DNA of 64,000 nucleotides from Poecilobothrus nobilitatus (GCA_947095535.1 OX352774.1:238849825-238913824), one strand, 5' to 3'; positions 22,111-34,689 are shown, counted from the stretch's first letter. Translations and numbers: made by a program. The notes: a model not told the origin generated them from the letters alone.

Positions 22111-22490
22111 AACACGTTAAGTCTCTCGTGTATCATCTGTAAACATAACTAAAATCCCATGTTCACCGGTGAAAATAAAATTAGATTTACGTCCCACGTA
22201 TATCACTAGTGAATATTGCACATTTAATCCCGAATCAATTTTATGTTCTTTTTTATTCTTTTTTATTTTCAAAATGTTAACGGAAATTTATGTTCATTAG
22301 TAATAGTATGGGATTTTGAAATATTTGGATGATGTACTTCTTTTTACCTTTCAAAATGTTAACGGAAATTTATGTTCATTAGTGAGTATGGCATTTTAAA
22401 ATATTTGGGTGATATTCACTGGTGAAACACGTGGGACTTAATATAAGTTTCTTTATATTATGTTCACCGATGAGCATGAGACTCAACGTT
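22111..22490. mobile_element. MITE-1, inverted-repeat element with repeated palindromic motif
   Basis: Terminal inverted repeats: left ACGTTAAGTCTC (22114-22125), right GAGACTCAACGT (22478-22489). The similarity extends about 35 nt to a shared AACATAA. Inside, an 80-90 bp unit starting TTCAAAATGTTAACGGAAAT occurs twice (about 22268 and 22352). A 12-nt palindrome of the type TTCACCGGTGAA recurs about six times with variants. No coding capacity. The host sequence on both sides is HINE B4. The superfamily is not assignable because no clean target duplication is visible. Confidence 0.7.
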
Positions 22491-22735
22491 TTAAATCATT
22501 TCAAAAATAGGAAGGGGTCAAAAATGTATCAAAAATTTTTGTTTCGCATATAACTGCAAATTAAAATACCGTATGACAAAACCATATATTTATTTTAAAT
22601 ATATTTATAAAGCTTATAAAAGCAGTTATCGTTTCCATATTGAAGATATACTTTATAGAACTTGTGTTATATCAATTTAAATATGTATACGGTTTTTTTT
22701 TTCGAACTTTGGGGAATTGCAGTAACGGGTTATTT

Positions 22736-23360
22736 ATTGTTTGTTAAAACGTTAAGATTTGCAATACGGAAGGTAAACTGCAGTTTCATCTCCAAAAATA
22801 GATATGTTTAAATGTGAAAATAGCAGATATATAAATATTACAGGAATTGGGCCCAATATCGAAACAAAATATTTTAAACCAAAATCATATTTTCTATTTT
22901 AGAAAAATTTTTCTCTTCCCAATAAAACTTTGTTTTTATAATCTGTAAGGTATAAAGTATAATTTCTAAATTTAGATTAAATATGGTTATACGTTTATAT
23001 TTTTTTTTTACAATTAATATATAAAGTAGGTATTATTTTTTTTGCCATTAATGAAACTAATTAATTAAACTAACAGCGAATGGTAGCTGTTGAATCAAAT
23101 CGAAAAACAGATATGAAAATTAATTGGACTTTTATTGGGACAAAAACTTGGAAATATCATATGAGAGATTGGCAGTCTAACTATCATGTCATCCAGTCAC
23201 ATACATTATAGTGGACCCATGCAATGTAAACTAAACTAAAGGTCATAGCACACAATATATACTTGATTCGCCTGAAGTAAAATCCTTTCACAGTTTAATA
23301 AAAAAATATTTTTTATTCATTTACTGATAAATTTAGAACCTATAAAAAAATATAGAAAAT
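22736..23360. other. AT-rich non-coding DNA
   Basis: No recognisable element. Moderately mixed sequence at about 23080-23240 has stops in all frames checked. Confidence 0.5.
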
Positions 23361-23540
23361 TAAGCCCCGTATCCATTATACTTCATGTGTAACATACATG
23401 AGTGACGGCATTCTATTTAGCACCGTGGATGGTGTTGAATAAATGTATGTCACGCATGATCGTTAGAAAAAAACTAATTTTAATTCCAATTTCGTCACTC
23501 ATGTATGTCAAGCAAGATGCATAGTGGATACAGCGCTTTA
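23361..23540. mobile_element. MITE-2, about 180 bp with 46-bp inverted repeats
   Basis: The left arm reads TAAGCCCCGTATCCATTATA and continues to ACATACATGAGTGACG. The complement of the right arm reads TAAAGCGCTGTATCCACTAT and continues to ACATACATGAGTGACG. The arms match at most of 46 positions with a short loop (about 23407-23490). Both ends abut TAA/TTA, which would suit a 3-bp target duplication of PIF/Harbinger type, but this is not proven. No coding capacity. The internal GCACCGTGGATGGTG is a smaller hairpin. Confidence 0.75.
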
Positions 23541-23813
23541 TTCTCGGAGTTTTGAACATTTATTTTTTAAATTAATTAATATATTAATATTATTCTTGTT
23601 CTAACATTTTTTATAAACGCTTGTTTTAATCAATCTGTATTATGTACTTTTTCTTTAGTATTGGGTCATGGTACACTTTATGTCTTGTTTAAATACATAT
23701 TTTATGAATGCAGTTATAGAAATTATAGATCGTCTTATTGTTGCGAAATTTAAGTTAAGTTCAGAAATGAAGAGGCACAGTTTTAAGATAATGGAAGACT
23801 ATAGAACAACGTT
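23541..23813. other. AT-rich non-coding DNA
   Basis: Nothing supportable was seen. Confidence 0.5.
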
Positions 23814-23858
23814 AGAAATGCGAACATAAAATGAGAATATTTTTATGTTCGCATTTCT
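23814..23858. repeat. perfect 18-bp inverted repeat (hairpin)
   Basis: The left arm AGAAATGCGAACATAAAA (23814-23831) and the right arm (23841-23858) are exact complements with a 9-nt loop TGAGAATAT. It is longer and more mixed in base composition than chance AT palindromes in this window. It could be the remnant of a MITE, a cruciform site or a short foldback transcript. Confidence 0.8.
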
Positions 23859-24156
23859 TTTGTTTTTATTTTCGCAGTTCATAGAATTCAAAATATTTAT
23901 TTATACCTACAGTATTTTTATAATATAAACATTTTCATAAAGAAAAAAACATTTCACTGAAAATATACGTATCCGTAGGTCAATAGTCATTATATTTTAA
24001 CCAGAATTTCTAAAGAAAAATTATCAAAATTGTTATAAAGTCCTTTTTTTTTCTTCCATTTTAATAATAATTTCTTAATTTTGATTACCTTTTACTTCAA
24101 TCCACGAACAAAAAAAAAAAAAGAAAAAAAAACTTTTTAACACTGATGTTCATAAA

Positions 24157-24200
24157 AAAACGTGACCGAAATTAATTTTCCATTTTAAAAGTCACGTTTT
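24157..24200. repeat. inverted repeat, 10-bp arms
   Basis: AAAACGTGAC (24157-24166) is exactly complementary to GTCACGTTTT (24191-24200), with a 24-nt loop. It lies in poly-A-rich sequence. Significance is unknown. Confidence 0.6.
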
Positions 24201-27200
24201 GCAAACCAAAAGAAAAAAAAAAACAGAAACTTGCATTTCCCATTCATAATATATGCATTATGTGCAACTCATAATGTTTTTTTTTTTTTTTTATCACCAC
24301 ATCTTTTAAACCCATAATAATCTTGTTTCAGATTACTTATAAATATAAATCACTTTTACAACTGCAACTATCTCTTTCTTACAACATATCATATTGTCAA
24401 AAAAAAGGACTGTCAATGCAATTAAACTGCATTGCGTCCATAAACTTTGAATTGCGTCCGATAAGTTCGCTTTAAGGTATCTCCATTCATTATAGCATAG
24501 TATAATAGTTTATAATGCGACATATATAAACAGATGTCACAAGTACCAAACAGCATAAAAATTTATGTTTATGATCTAAATGACAAACCAAAAAATAAAA
24601 AAAATAAAAAAATATAAAAACAGGAAAAAATTATTATGATTATGAGATGTGATGAGGTTGAATATAAATTTTTTTTTTTTTTTGTTCAAGTTGTTTCAAA
24701 TGAAATTAAAGAAAGAGATAGAAAATAAGGTCACATTAACCAAAATTATGAGCATTACCTTAAGATATACAGCATTGCTGAATGTTGCTATTGCTGATAT
24801 TGTTATAAAGAAACATTTTTTATTTTTTTTGAAATGATTAAAAAATTGTTGAAAAAAGAAAAACAGAAAAACTAAAATGAAAATTGAATCCGCAACATTA
24901 TCAACATAAATTGTAGGAAAAAAAAAATGAAAATTTATGAAAAATGTCACTAAAACACAATTTTCTTTTTTTTTTTTTTGTTTTGGAAGGAAGATAAATG
25001 TATGGTAAAATTTGTGGAAAATTTTAATTATAAAATTTTCACCCAAAAAAAAGAAAAACAAATTCTTGTAATTTATTAAAACGAATCACGTTTGTTTTAT
25101 GTTGTAAAATAATTTCTGATTCTAAGAATTTTCTCAACATAAATATTATAAATAAGAAAAAAAAAACAAAAAATAAAAATTTGTTTCTGAAAATGCATAC
25201 AGAATAACTACTACATCAACACTATTTATTTTATTCCCGTAAAAAGTTGAACGTGTAAAAATAAGTTCAAAATTGAATTGTAATAACGATATTGTCATTG
25301 TACTTAATTTAAAAGAATCAGTTTTTTATTAATTAAATGAAGACATATTTTTAAGACGTAAAATGCAAAGTTAGATTTTATAAAACCTAACCCATTCATC
25401 AGTTAAAGATCTAAGACAAATTGTAATCATTTGAATGAAAGGTTTCCTTATTAGCGTATGGTAAGCAGAAGGAAAAAAAATTTGGTTAACTAACGAATTG
25501 CAAAAATCTACAAATAATTATTTAACATAATTTAATTATACTTTAGAGAATTAAAAACTTTAAACTATGAATAGTCTTGGTTTTAAAAATATATTACTTG
25601 CGAGAGCTGGGAAAATATCTTTTATTATCTTTTACATTTTAAATGTCAAATAAAATTTTGATCTACAAACAGCTCTAATAACAGTTTAGAATTTATTATT
25701 ATAGACGAAATTTAAAATGATTTTATAAATAAAATAACAAATAATAAAATAATTTCTTTATATCTTACTATACGCTGACCAATTGCAATGGAAAACAATT
25801 TTGAGCATTATAAGAAACCAAAAAATAAAAAACAACAAATAAATAAAAAAGAAACTATCCACATCTTATAAAAAATAAGAAAACAAAAAATAAACTAAAA
25901 ATTACTGTAATTCTGTGCTTATTTAAATAATATCTTTTTTTTCGTTTTTCTTCTAGTTTTTATTTATTTTAAATGTTGCTACATCAGATAAAGTCAACAT
26001 CTGTAAATGAATTATTAGAATTACAAGATTTGACTAAAACAAATTTTTATTTTAAATGTTTTTTTTTATTTTTGCATTTTTAGTTTTATTAAAAAAAAAT
26101 TTTCGAAAACCATAAGATGAATTTTTACCATAAAAATATTTATGGGGTAACAAAAAAAAAGTGTTAAAAAAGTATAATTAATTCAATGTTTGAGTATGGA
26201 AATTTATGGTAACAATCTGTAAAAAATTAAATGAAATTTTTTTTTTATAATTTTTTGTAATAATTTAATTAGAGTTTTTTTTTTACAACTAACCCGAACT
26301 ACATGCGATTGCTTAAGTTGGAAATCTTTTCTATCCGTATCTTTCTAATTTTTAGATTTTTTCCGTGGAAGCCTCAAATTATTTACATTATCCATTCCTT
26401 TTCAACCTTTGTTGCTGTCAGGTAAATAGCACAGAAATTAAGTCCACTGAAAGCACTGAAGAATCGTTAAGCCACTAAAATCGACATTCTAGCCTTTGTA
26501 TATTAATGATTTTCCTAGCCTTTGTATATTAATGGTTTTCCTGGTATATTTTGACATATTATTGTAATTTTACGGATTCCTTTATCTCGAATTTGTAAGT
26601 TCTAAGATAATAAGATATAACCGGCTCTAAAAAAAGATAACAATCTTAATATAATTATTCTTCAAGTGCCACAACATTCTTTCCTAGGTTAAATATTTTT
26701 CGAATTTCTTGTTCGAAGATAGGAAGGCAAACTCGCCCTATATATTGAAAACTACTTTACTTTCGTTTTGTATATTCTTTCTTTCTTATTAGAAATTCTT
26801 CAAAAGTTCAAAGCAATCAGATTATTTAGAATTTAAAGTCATGTTATTTAGCCAAAATCATGACAATTCCATTTTGTTAAATATTATTTAAACGGTTCTT
26901 AACTTCAAATTAAACCCTTTTATTTATTTTTTTTTGTTTTGTGTTTCGACTAATTTTAACCCCTTAGGAAAATTGTTTTCTTTGTGGTCTTATGCTTTAA
27001 GTTATAACAGTAAGAAGACTAAATCTAATTTATTGTCTTTTTTACATTATTGCCGATTAAACTGTGCTTTTGAATGACTTAAAAAGTTTTTGATATCGTT
27101 ATTTTTTCTCAGATCAGGATTATCTTCTACCAGAGTGTCCAAAATGCATATTTCAATTAATTTTTTTCTAACAATTTTTGTTTTCACTTCGAAAAAAATT

Positions 27201-27335
27201 ATTTTAATTTTAATGTACAATTCTAAAGCAATATCAAAAATTCAACTAATAGGTATATTCTTAAACGTAAAAATTATTTTGAAAAGATATTTGTATTAAT
27301 GTTGATGAGTAGCTATTTTATAAAATTGATCTCCA
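24201..27335. other. long AT-rich non-coding stretch
   Basis: Opposed frames at 24649-25061 on both strands are K/F/N homopolymer-driven and not genes. A weak pair of ATTGCGTCC-containing words is at about 24433-24461. Apart from the tandem repeat at 26489-26540, nothing with gene-like composition was found. Confidence 0.55.
26489..26540. repeat. 26-bp tandem duplication
   Basis: Two units at 26489-26514 and 26515-26540 start CTAGCCTTTGTATATTAATG and differ at one base (GATTTTC versus GGTTTTC). The near identity indicates a recent slippage-type duplication. Confidence 0.85.
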
Positions 27336-27496
27336 GAAATAATGTCCCAACAAATAATATTAAATCGGTTTTAGTTTCTTTTCTTCAGGGAAATAAAATC
27401 AAAATCGATATATTTTTGAAATTCGATCTTATTGCTGTTTTGAAATGGAAATAATGCCTAAATCGAAAAGAAAAAAAAGTCGAACTACCTTGAGTT
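27336..27496. mobile_element. degraded solo unit of the Foldback-like family
   Basis: The stretch AGAAATAATGTCCCAACAAA (about 27336) and GGAAATAATGCCTAAATCG (about 27446), then GAAAAGAAAAAAAAGTCGAA, parallel the 151-bp terminal unit at 34051-34201, which has GGAAATAATGCCGAAATTG and then AAAAAGAAATAAAGTCGAA. Ends are eroded and boundaries approximate. It shows that the unit at 34051 belongs to a dispersed family. Confidence 0.5.
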
Positions 27497-28952
27497 ATGT
27501 TCATCTGACAGTTATTTTAATATGTATTCATAAAATAGTTTCGGCTACTAAACAACTATAAAATCCATTTATCTAAGTGGGTCTCTTTTTTCAGAAAATT
27601 ATTTCGGTTTTATTATCATTTCAAAAGTTGGATTTGTTGGAGCATTAAATGTTGTTCAAATATTTTATAAGGACAGGATTTTTCTTTAAATAATCTTTAT
27701 ATAAAATTTAGCATAGAAAATTTGTAAAAAAATATTTTTGCTTTTACACTTTATATTCCTCTTTTCCTTTGTTCTGCGACTTTCTTTATAAAATTATGTT
27801 CTTCTAGTTCGAGGGCGCTTAAGTAGCGTACATAACGATCATTTTGTATTTATCTGATGCAATAATCATTTTGTAATATTGAGTGAGAGAGGATTTTTCT
27901 TCAACGGTTCTTTTTCATTGGTGATTCAATATAAGGAAATCATTTTACCTGCCACTTATTCATACTTTTTTGATACACTTCGTAAAAGTTGGATATATAA
28001 CTGTTAAATAGAACTTATACTGTTAAATTCAAAATTTTAAAAATTGAAGAACTAAGTATTTAAATTTATTTTAAATATATTCAATAAAGAATCTTTCAAT
28101 TAAATTTAAAAATAAATTTTTTTTGTATACTATTTTATAATATATTATTATATTATATGAACCCATTTAGAATTCTTTAAAAATAATCCTTAAGGCATTT
28201 ATTAACTCTTTCTTTTATGCGTGTATATATATGTGTTAGTTAAAAAGAAAAGGAATTTCCTTTTATTTCATTCAAAAATTCTTTTATCATTTTTGATGTT
28301 CATTTTTTTTTTGTTGTTATCCCGGGCAACCAGCAAAAAAAAATAACCAAAAAAGGATAACTGCTATTCAAACAATTTTCCATTAAGTCAACCATTTATC
28401 ATGAAATTCTTTTCAATCCTTTCTTAAAATTAACTAAAGAAAAGGGGGAAAAAAAAAGAAAACACAAAAATTTTACTTTCTTTTAATTTTCATAAAAAAT
28501 AAGAAAACGTGTTTGTTTCTTGTTTATTTTTTTTTTTTTTTTTTTTTTTAGGAACCTAATAAAAGGAAATTTATTTTTCTTTGAAATTTGGATTTTGAAA
28601 AATAAATAGAAAGTGGAAGTAGGTAATAACTATTAATATAACAACTGTCTAGTAATACATAATGAAAATAAAAAAAAATTTAACTATTGGAGAAAAAATA
28701 AAAATACATTGAACAGATGCTTCAAAAGTGTATTTACTCTTAGTACTAAGGCATTAAAGGTATCAAAAGTAAAACCAAATGTACAAAAGTGTTAATTGAA
28801 GATTTCGTTGATCTGACTATAAGATTTTTGAAGCCTTACGATGCAGAAATATAGTTTTATGTGTTTTTTTTTATAATAGGTATATTGGAAGTGTATTTTA
28901 AAGTACTAAAGGTTGAATCTACCGTACAATATAGCCCTAATTTTGTAACGTA

Positions 28953-29062
28953 TTTGTAATTAATGAATTAAGCGATTTGCTTACAATTCTAAAGCTATGA
29001 AAAGAGTTTTGTAATTAATGAGTTAAGCGATTTTCTTACAATACTAAAGCTATGAAAAGAGT
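28953..29062. repeat. 54-bp tandem duplication
   Basis: Two units starting TTTGTAATTAATGAATTAAG (about 28953) and TTTTGTAATTAATGAGTTAA (about 29006) both end CTAAAGCTATGAAAAGAGTT. They differ by a few substitutions. Confidence 0.85.
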
Positions 29063-31214
29063 TAGAATAACATAAAAGGTAAGATTAGACAATATATAGT
29101 AATTATATTAAAAATAATTTAGAAAAGAATAAAATCCTAAAAAGTAAATTACAAAAGAAAAATTTTTGGTAATTTCCAAAAACCAAAAAGAAAATTCTTA
29201 AATCAGGAAATTGCAGTAACAATAAACGTTGCTTAACTAAGTGTTTATTATACTACCATAATTTAATATTATTATGTATATTTATCATTTTTATTTAATG
29301 TCAAAAAAAGGGACATCCTTTTATTATCTTCTTCATTTGCAATAATAAAGAAATTATAAAACTAAGGATAATGCATTTACTAAACTTACATAAAAAAAAT
29401 TCCGGAATAAAAAAAAAATGGAATTAAAAATTCTCTTAAGTTATTGTTAAATTATTCAGAATAATATTCAAAACTACAAAAAAAAAAAAAAAAAATCAGG
29501 ACTAACAAAATGAACAAAGAAATTGAAGAAAATTTATAGGAAATAAGAATTAAGGTGAACTAAAAACACCTTAACAATTTTTTTTTTCCTTTAAAGGATA
29601 ATACTTTTATTCTTTTTTTTGTTGGTATGTGATTCATTTATTCATTTTAAAATTCTTTGTCTTTTTTTTTTTTTTTGTTTATGCTATTTTTCGTTATTTA
29701 TTAAGAAAAGGGATAATGACGGTTTGATGGAACCGCATTGTCTGAGAAAAGGTGGTAACTAGAAAGTTGAAAGATGTTAACTAAGAGAAAAAAAAAATAA
29801 TTTATTAGCTTTAATTACTTTTATGGGCAAAAAGAATAGGAAAAATTTGAAATGTATTGTCAATTAACTAATGAAAAAAAAATTCTTTTAGAGTTAAATT
29901 TAAATTTCCTTAAAATTATTTTATCACACTGTTTAGTATTTATGTAGAATATTCAATTGCATCGTTTGAGATTAAAAAGAGTTGTGATGAATTTTGAAAT
30001 AATAAGATATATTTAAAAATTTACTGATATTTATTCTTAATGAAAGTTTACGTGAGAGCAATGGGATCAAAATCCTACAACCTAGTGCTAATTGAGTCAT
30101 TCAATTGTAGCATTATGAAAGTCACCACGTTACCTATCTATTATTAAGGTCTATCTTATACATCATAGAAATACAAAAAATATTAACTTTCAAAAAACAA
30201 TTTAAGTAAAATTTAACAAAAAATTCATGCGATAATATAAGATAGCAAAGTAAAAGCATTAAAAATTATTAAGATAATCTCTGAAATAAAAGTGTATATG
30301 ATTGGATAATCTGCAATATTAATATTTTAATTATTTATACTTTTAGCTACTAAAGAGTTGCTGAACCTTCAATCATTTTTTATTTTCTTAATACAAAAAA
30401 AATTTGTTTAATTTTAAAAATTTGTTCTGAATATCTTGTACCTGTATAATAGCGGATATTGAAAAATTGAGTCGCAATTAAGATTAGCATCTTAAACATT
30501 AAAAAAAAATTCATAAATACCTAATGATTACCGTCAATAAAGAAATTTTAAAATTGATTAAATGAATAAAATAAATATCTTTAAAGTTAATAAAGAATCA
30601 ATATTTGATATTTTAATGTGACAATTCAAATATGTGAACCTGCTAAAAGTAATAAAATTTTTATTAAGGCACAAACAATTGAAATAACAAGTAACTTTAC
30701 GAATCTTTATTGTTTATCTTTATAAATCGTATAATTATCAGCAAAACCATGAATTTTTATCAGCAAACCATTGAAGTAAGTAGTGCTGATAGAGAATCGC
30801 TGATAAAAAAAGTAGATTACAGAACCTTAAATCATATTAACATTAATTTTAAATGTTTGAGAGATAAAATCGTCTAATAGAATTTGTATGAAGCGGTGAA
30901 GCAATTCCTTTAAGGTCCAAACATTTGTATGTCAGCTATCTGAAAGTATTGTCATAATACTTTGAAAGTTTCCAAAAGCCTTTGACTAGCTACATAACTT
31001 GTCCGGTTTTAATTTACGTAATTGACCATTTTAATTTACGATACCTAAACTGGATTCAAAAGTATGAAAGCTACCCGTAGTCTCGTTATCCAACGTAATC
31101 GAAAGAATGGAGTATTTTGAACACATTTTCTAATTCTAACTTTTTAGTTTTTGACATGTGTCAAAAGTTCGTACAGGAATAAAATTATATTGATTTAAAA
31201 AATATTAGCCTAGA

Positions 31215-31287
31215 AATATGCAAAATTTAAAAAACGTCTATTTTTCAAAATTATGCAAAATTTTAAACGTCTATTTTTCAAAATCAA
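31215..31287. repeat. about 36-bp tandem duplication
   Basis: ATGCAAAATTTAAAAAACGT followed by CTATTTTTCAAAAT is repeated once with small length differences, immediately upstream of the tRNA-like head at 31307. Confidence 0.75.
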
Positions 31288-31306
31288 GGTATTTTTAATC
31301 ATGAAA

Positions 31307-31400
31307 GGCGCTTGGTGGTCTAGTAGTTAAGAATGTGGCTTACTAAGGTAGGGAGCATTAGTTCTAATCCTGGGAGCATTAGTTCAAACAGACTAATGTA
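31307..31400 (+). repeat. tRNA-like head, possible SINE family III
   Basis: GGCGCTTGGTGGTCTAGTAG followed by TTAAGAATG gives a good A-box. TAGTTCTAATCC (31359-31370) is B-box-like at the right spacing. The B-box side is partly duplicated (GGGAGCATTAGTTC twice), which breaks a cloverleaf and argues against a working tRNA gene. There is a single copy here, so SINE membership is inferred. Confidence 0.45.
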
Positions 31401-34050
31401 AAATTTCGACTCTAATGCATAATATTATAAATTAGGAATCTAAGCTCTCTTGTTAGCAAAACATTAAAGAAATAATAATATAAGAAAAAATAAATACTAT
31501 TACGTTTTATAAGGATTTTCAACTGTTTTTAGAAGAATAATTAATTTCTTGCAGACACACATGGACCGTTGTCTTAATCCTTCCTTAAAACTTTTTCTTT
31601 TTATTTAAATTTCATTGTAATATCTCTTTTATCAAAAAGAGATAAAAATAAGTGTCTAAAATCATTTTCGAAATTGGGTACTTTGTCCTCGATTTTAGGT
31701 AATAAAACTTTTAATACAAATTTATTTGCATAATAGATATGTGCTAAAACTGTTGTCAGACGTAATTGAGTTTTAAGAATTTTGTTTTTATTTTTAAACA
31801 AATTAAAGTGAAATATCAATAATGTCCAGTCTCTTTTATAATTCATTCAACGACAATATTTTGATTTGTTCATTCATTTTCAGAATTTATTGATAATATC
31901 AATAAGATTTAACACCTCTTGTTTTGAAAATAAAAAAAAATGTATTGACTTATTTTTGTTATATTTCCAATACCTATGTACCTATCTATTAATAAATCAC
32001 CAAATTCATAAAATATGTATATTAAAATTTTATGAGTTTTTTCCTTTTAATTTTAAATGAATTATTTTCTAAGAAAAAACTTTTTGTTTTGTAAATACAA
32101 ATTTTAAACAGAAAAAGTTGGAAGATATTTAAACGAAATTTTTTTAAAATCCTTACAGAAATAAGGTATCTAGGTAAAACAAATTCTGCCTAGCACCTAC
32201 CTATAAATTTAATTCAATACCAATATTATCTTATTTTGTTTTTTTGTGCTTAAGTCAATTCTGTCTGAAACTTTAAGAATTTTTAATTGTATTTTTCTTT
32301 GATTTTAAGTTTAATTTTGCCTGTTCTATTGTATATTGTAGATATATAATTTTCAGAAAACAAGTAATTTTGATTGATAATACCGCAGAATTTCAAGGAC
32401 CAAACACTGAATAAGTACAATCAAAGAATTATTCAAACGTTTAAAGTATGAAAGTCGACGAGGTGAAATAATTTTTTTCTTTTTTTTTATGAAACTGTTT
32501 AGATACTTCTTTTATTTAAGGAATTGAATGAGAAAGGAGGGCGAATGTATTTCCCATAATTAATACAACTGAAAAATGTAATTTTTTTTTTTGAAAATCT
32601 CAATAATAACAGCTACAACCGTTTTATTTTTTTCAAAAAAATTTTAAATTTTAATAATTATTAAATTCAAGGTTAAATGTTGAAATCCGATATCTCCAAA
32701 TTTTAAAAATAAATACATTCCTTGTTTTAAGTATTATATTACTGAGACATTTCGGAAATCTTAAATAAATAAAGCGTTATTTGAAAGTTGGGAAATTATG
32801 AAAATCTATCGCTTAAAACAGCTGAATTTTTTTTTTTTTAATTTAATCAAAATCGTTCTATGTAGATAATATATGCACTGGTCGGATTTTATTAATATAC
32901 CACTCACATGTCCTGATAAAAAGTTTTTATTTATAACATAAGGGTGCTTTTTGCTTCAACATTTTAAATGCAGTAAAATGCCAAAAAAAAATGCATTTTA
33001 AAAGCAATTTGTTTTTAACAATACCGATTAATTATAAACGGTAATTTATTTTACTATCTCATGCAGTTTAATCTTATTATGGTTTAATCTTATTAGATTG
33101 TCTAAAGTATTCGGTGGATTTATTCAATAAAAATTTAACTATATGCATAGTCTTGACATACATGGAACATCTCCAACCACTTTAGAAAAAAACATAAAAC
33201 AGTTTTTAATTTAAATTCTGGAACTTAAGTTTATTTAACACACAAACCTTATAATTCTTATCAATATCAATTCGGTTAATTTTGAGTAAATTTTAAGTGA
33301 TTTTTAATAATATTCATATTGATAAGAATGACATAAGGAAATATTAAATCACAACCAACCAACATAAAATTCTCTTCTCTATAAATAGACTTTTGAATTT
33401 TTTAAAGAAAAAAGAAATAAAAAATTAAATGGTTTATTATTATAATTCTTAAAAAAAGGAAACTTAGAACTAAAACCAAAAAAAATACCCCAAAAACCAA
33501 AATGAACAACTGTTTCAGCGCAGACCTTTTTCGTTTTTTTTTTTTTTTGCTGATTTGAATTTAAAAGAAAATCTTTTGAAAAATCTCGATAAGAATAAAA
33601 CATTGTTGATTGAAAAATTACTTTTAAAAATATTTTCCTTTTATTTTTTTTTTTTGGGAAAATAAATTTTTTACAAATTAGTATCAGATTAAAAATGAAT
33701 TAAAAATGACAGTTGTATACTGGACCTTGACAAAAAGAAAATCAAAAAAAAAAAAAAATAAGCTTGATTATATTTTTACGAAAAAAAGAAAATATTTTAT
33801 TTTCTAATTTTTTATTTTCTAAATGTTAAAAGTTTAATTTTTTATCTTCTTTGAAAGGATAACAAATATTTTTTCTAGGTTTTAACTTTTATATAGTTTG
33901 ATAACATCTGGAACCATTGGTTACTTTAATTTTTTACGAAAATTCTTTAAAATATTCAATTAAAGATTCTAAAAAATAATCCATTTAAATTAAAACAAAG
34001 ATAATCTTGTATAGGCACTGAAAACTTAACTATACCTATATAAAATTAAA
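31401..34050. other. AT-rich non-coding DNA
   Basis: Short frames at 31601-31846 (minus), 31866-32060 (plus) and 33379-33603 (minus) are low complexity and carry no motif. No repeats shared with other regions were noticed. Confidence 0.55.
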
Positions 34051-34382
34051 GGTGCCCGGTAAGAATACCCCAGGAAATAAAGCCGAAATCGCGAATTCGG
34101 CCTTATTACCATTTAGAAAAGGAAATAATGCCGAAATTGAAAAAGAAATAAAGTCGAATACCGATTAGACTTTATTTTTTGGGGCATTATTTGCGGTCAC
34201 CGTAAAATAACAGATGTAAGACAATAAATGTTAATAACAAATTTTTTAAATATTTTCTAACTATTAATAGCAAATTTTTTGAATATTTATAGCTACATAT
34301 TCTGGAAAAAGCGGATAACATTGATTTTATAATCGATTATAAAATCCAAATATTTTCAACAATTACTTTTATTTTCCATATT

Positions 34383-34512
34383 ATGGCCAGACCTCGCGAA
34401 CGGGGCCGCGAGGCGTGCCGGTAACCGGCGGGCGAGACAGCTACATCAAGTAGCCGGAGGGCTGTTGAGAACTCCCAGGCGGATGCTTCCCTACGCTGTT
34501 GGTATACACGTC
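34383..34512. other. GC-rich island inside the Foldback-like element
   Basis: About 130 bases starting TGGCCAGACCTCGCGAACGG and ending near GGTATACACGTCC are well over half G+C, while flanks are about 20-25%. Short dyads such as CGCGAACGGGGCCGCG and GCCGGTAACCGGC are present. Reading frames on both strands are short or contain stops. It may be captured foreign sequence, a retroelement 5' UTR piece or part of the element's own body. I do not recognise it. Confidence 0.6.
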
Positions 34513-34689
34513 CACTGATGCTAATATCAAAAAAATATTTAAGTTCCTAGAAATGACATTAGAAATAAATAAAATAATAAATAAAACAAAAATAAATAAT
34601 GTATTTTTAATATGGTACAGTGACAGAACGCCCGAGGAAATAAAGCCTCGTTGTTAAAAGAAGAGTGTAGTATGTAGAGCTAACGTATT

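Larger units (their letters stand above)
21414..22735 (-). mobile_element. HINE family B copy B4, carrying a SINE and a MITE
   Basis: On the minus strand the 3' end is at about 21414. GGTTTTCAAAAGCAAATTCC followed by CAAAATTAAAAAATATTCC is the complement of the B1/B3 3' end. The body blocks TTGACAGGTG, AAAGATCTAACTC and CGTATGACAAAACCATATA follow in the expected reverse order. It ends near 22735 in the TTACGGAGCTACAG region (here reduced to GGGGAATTGCAGTAACGGG), so the GTCC core and 5' stem are missing. Two insertions enlarge it: a SINE at 21860-22060 and a MITE at 22111-22490. Confidence 0.7.
27497..31306. other. long AT-rich non-coding stretch
   Basis: Poly-T (about 28528-28551) and poly-A (about 29478-29496) tracts, a 54-bp duplication and a 36-bp duplication (listed separately) are the only structure. 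No open frame over 70 codons and no element ends were recognised. Confidence 0.55.

Noticed and set aside
24649..25061. 62- and 121-codon open frames on opposite strands
   Set aside because: Composition is driven by poly-T/poly-A (F and K runs), the two strands overlap and no domain or splice context is visible.
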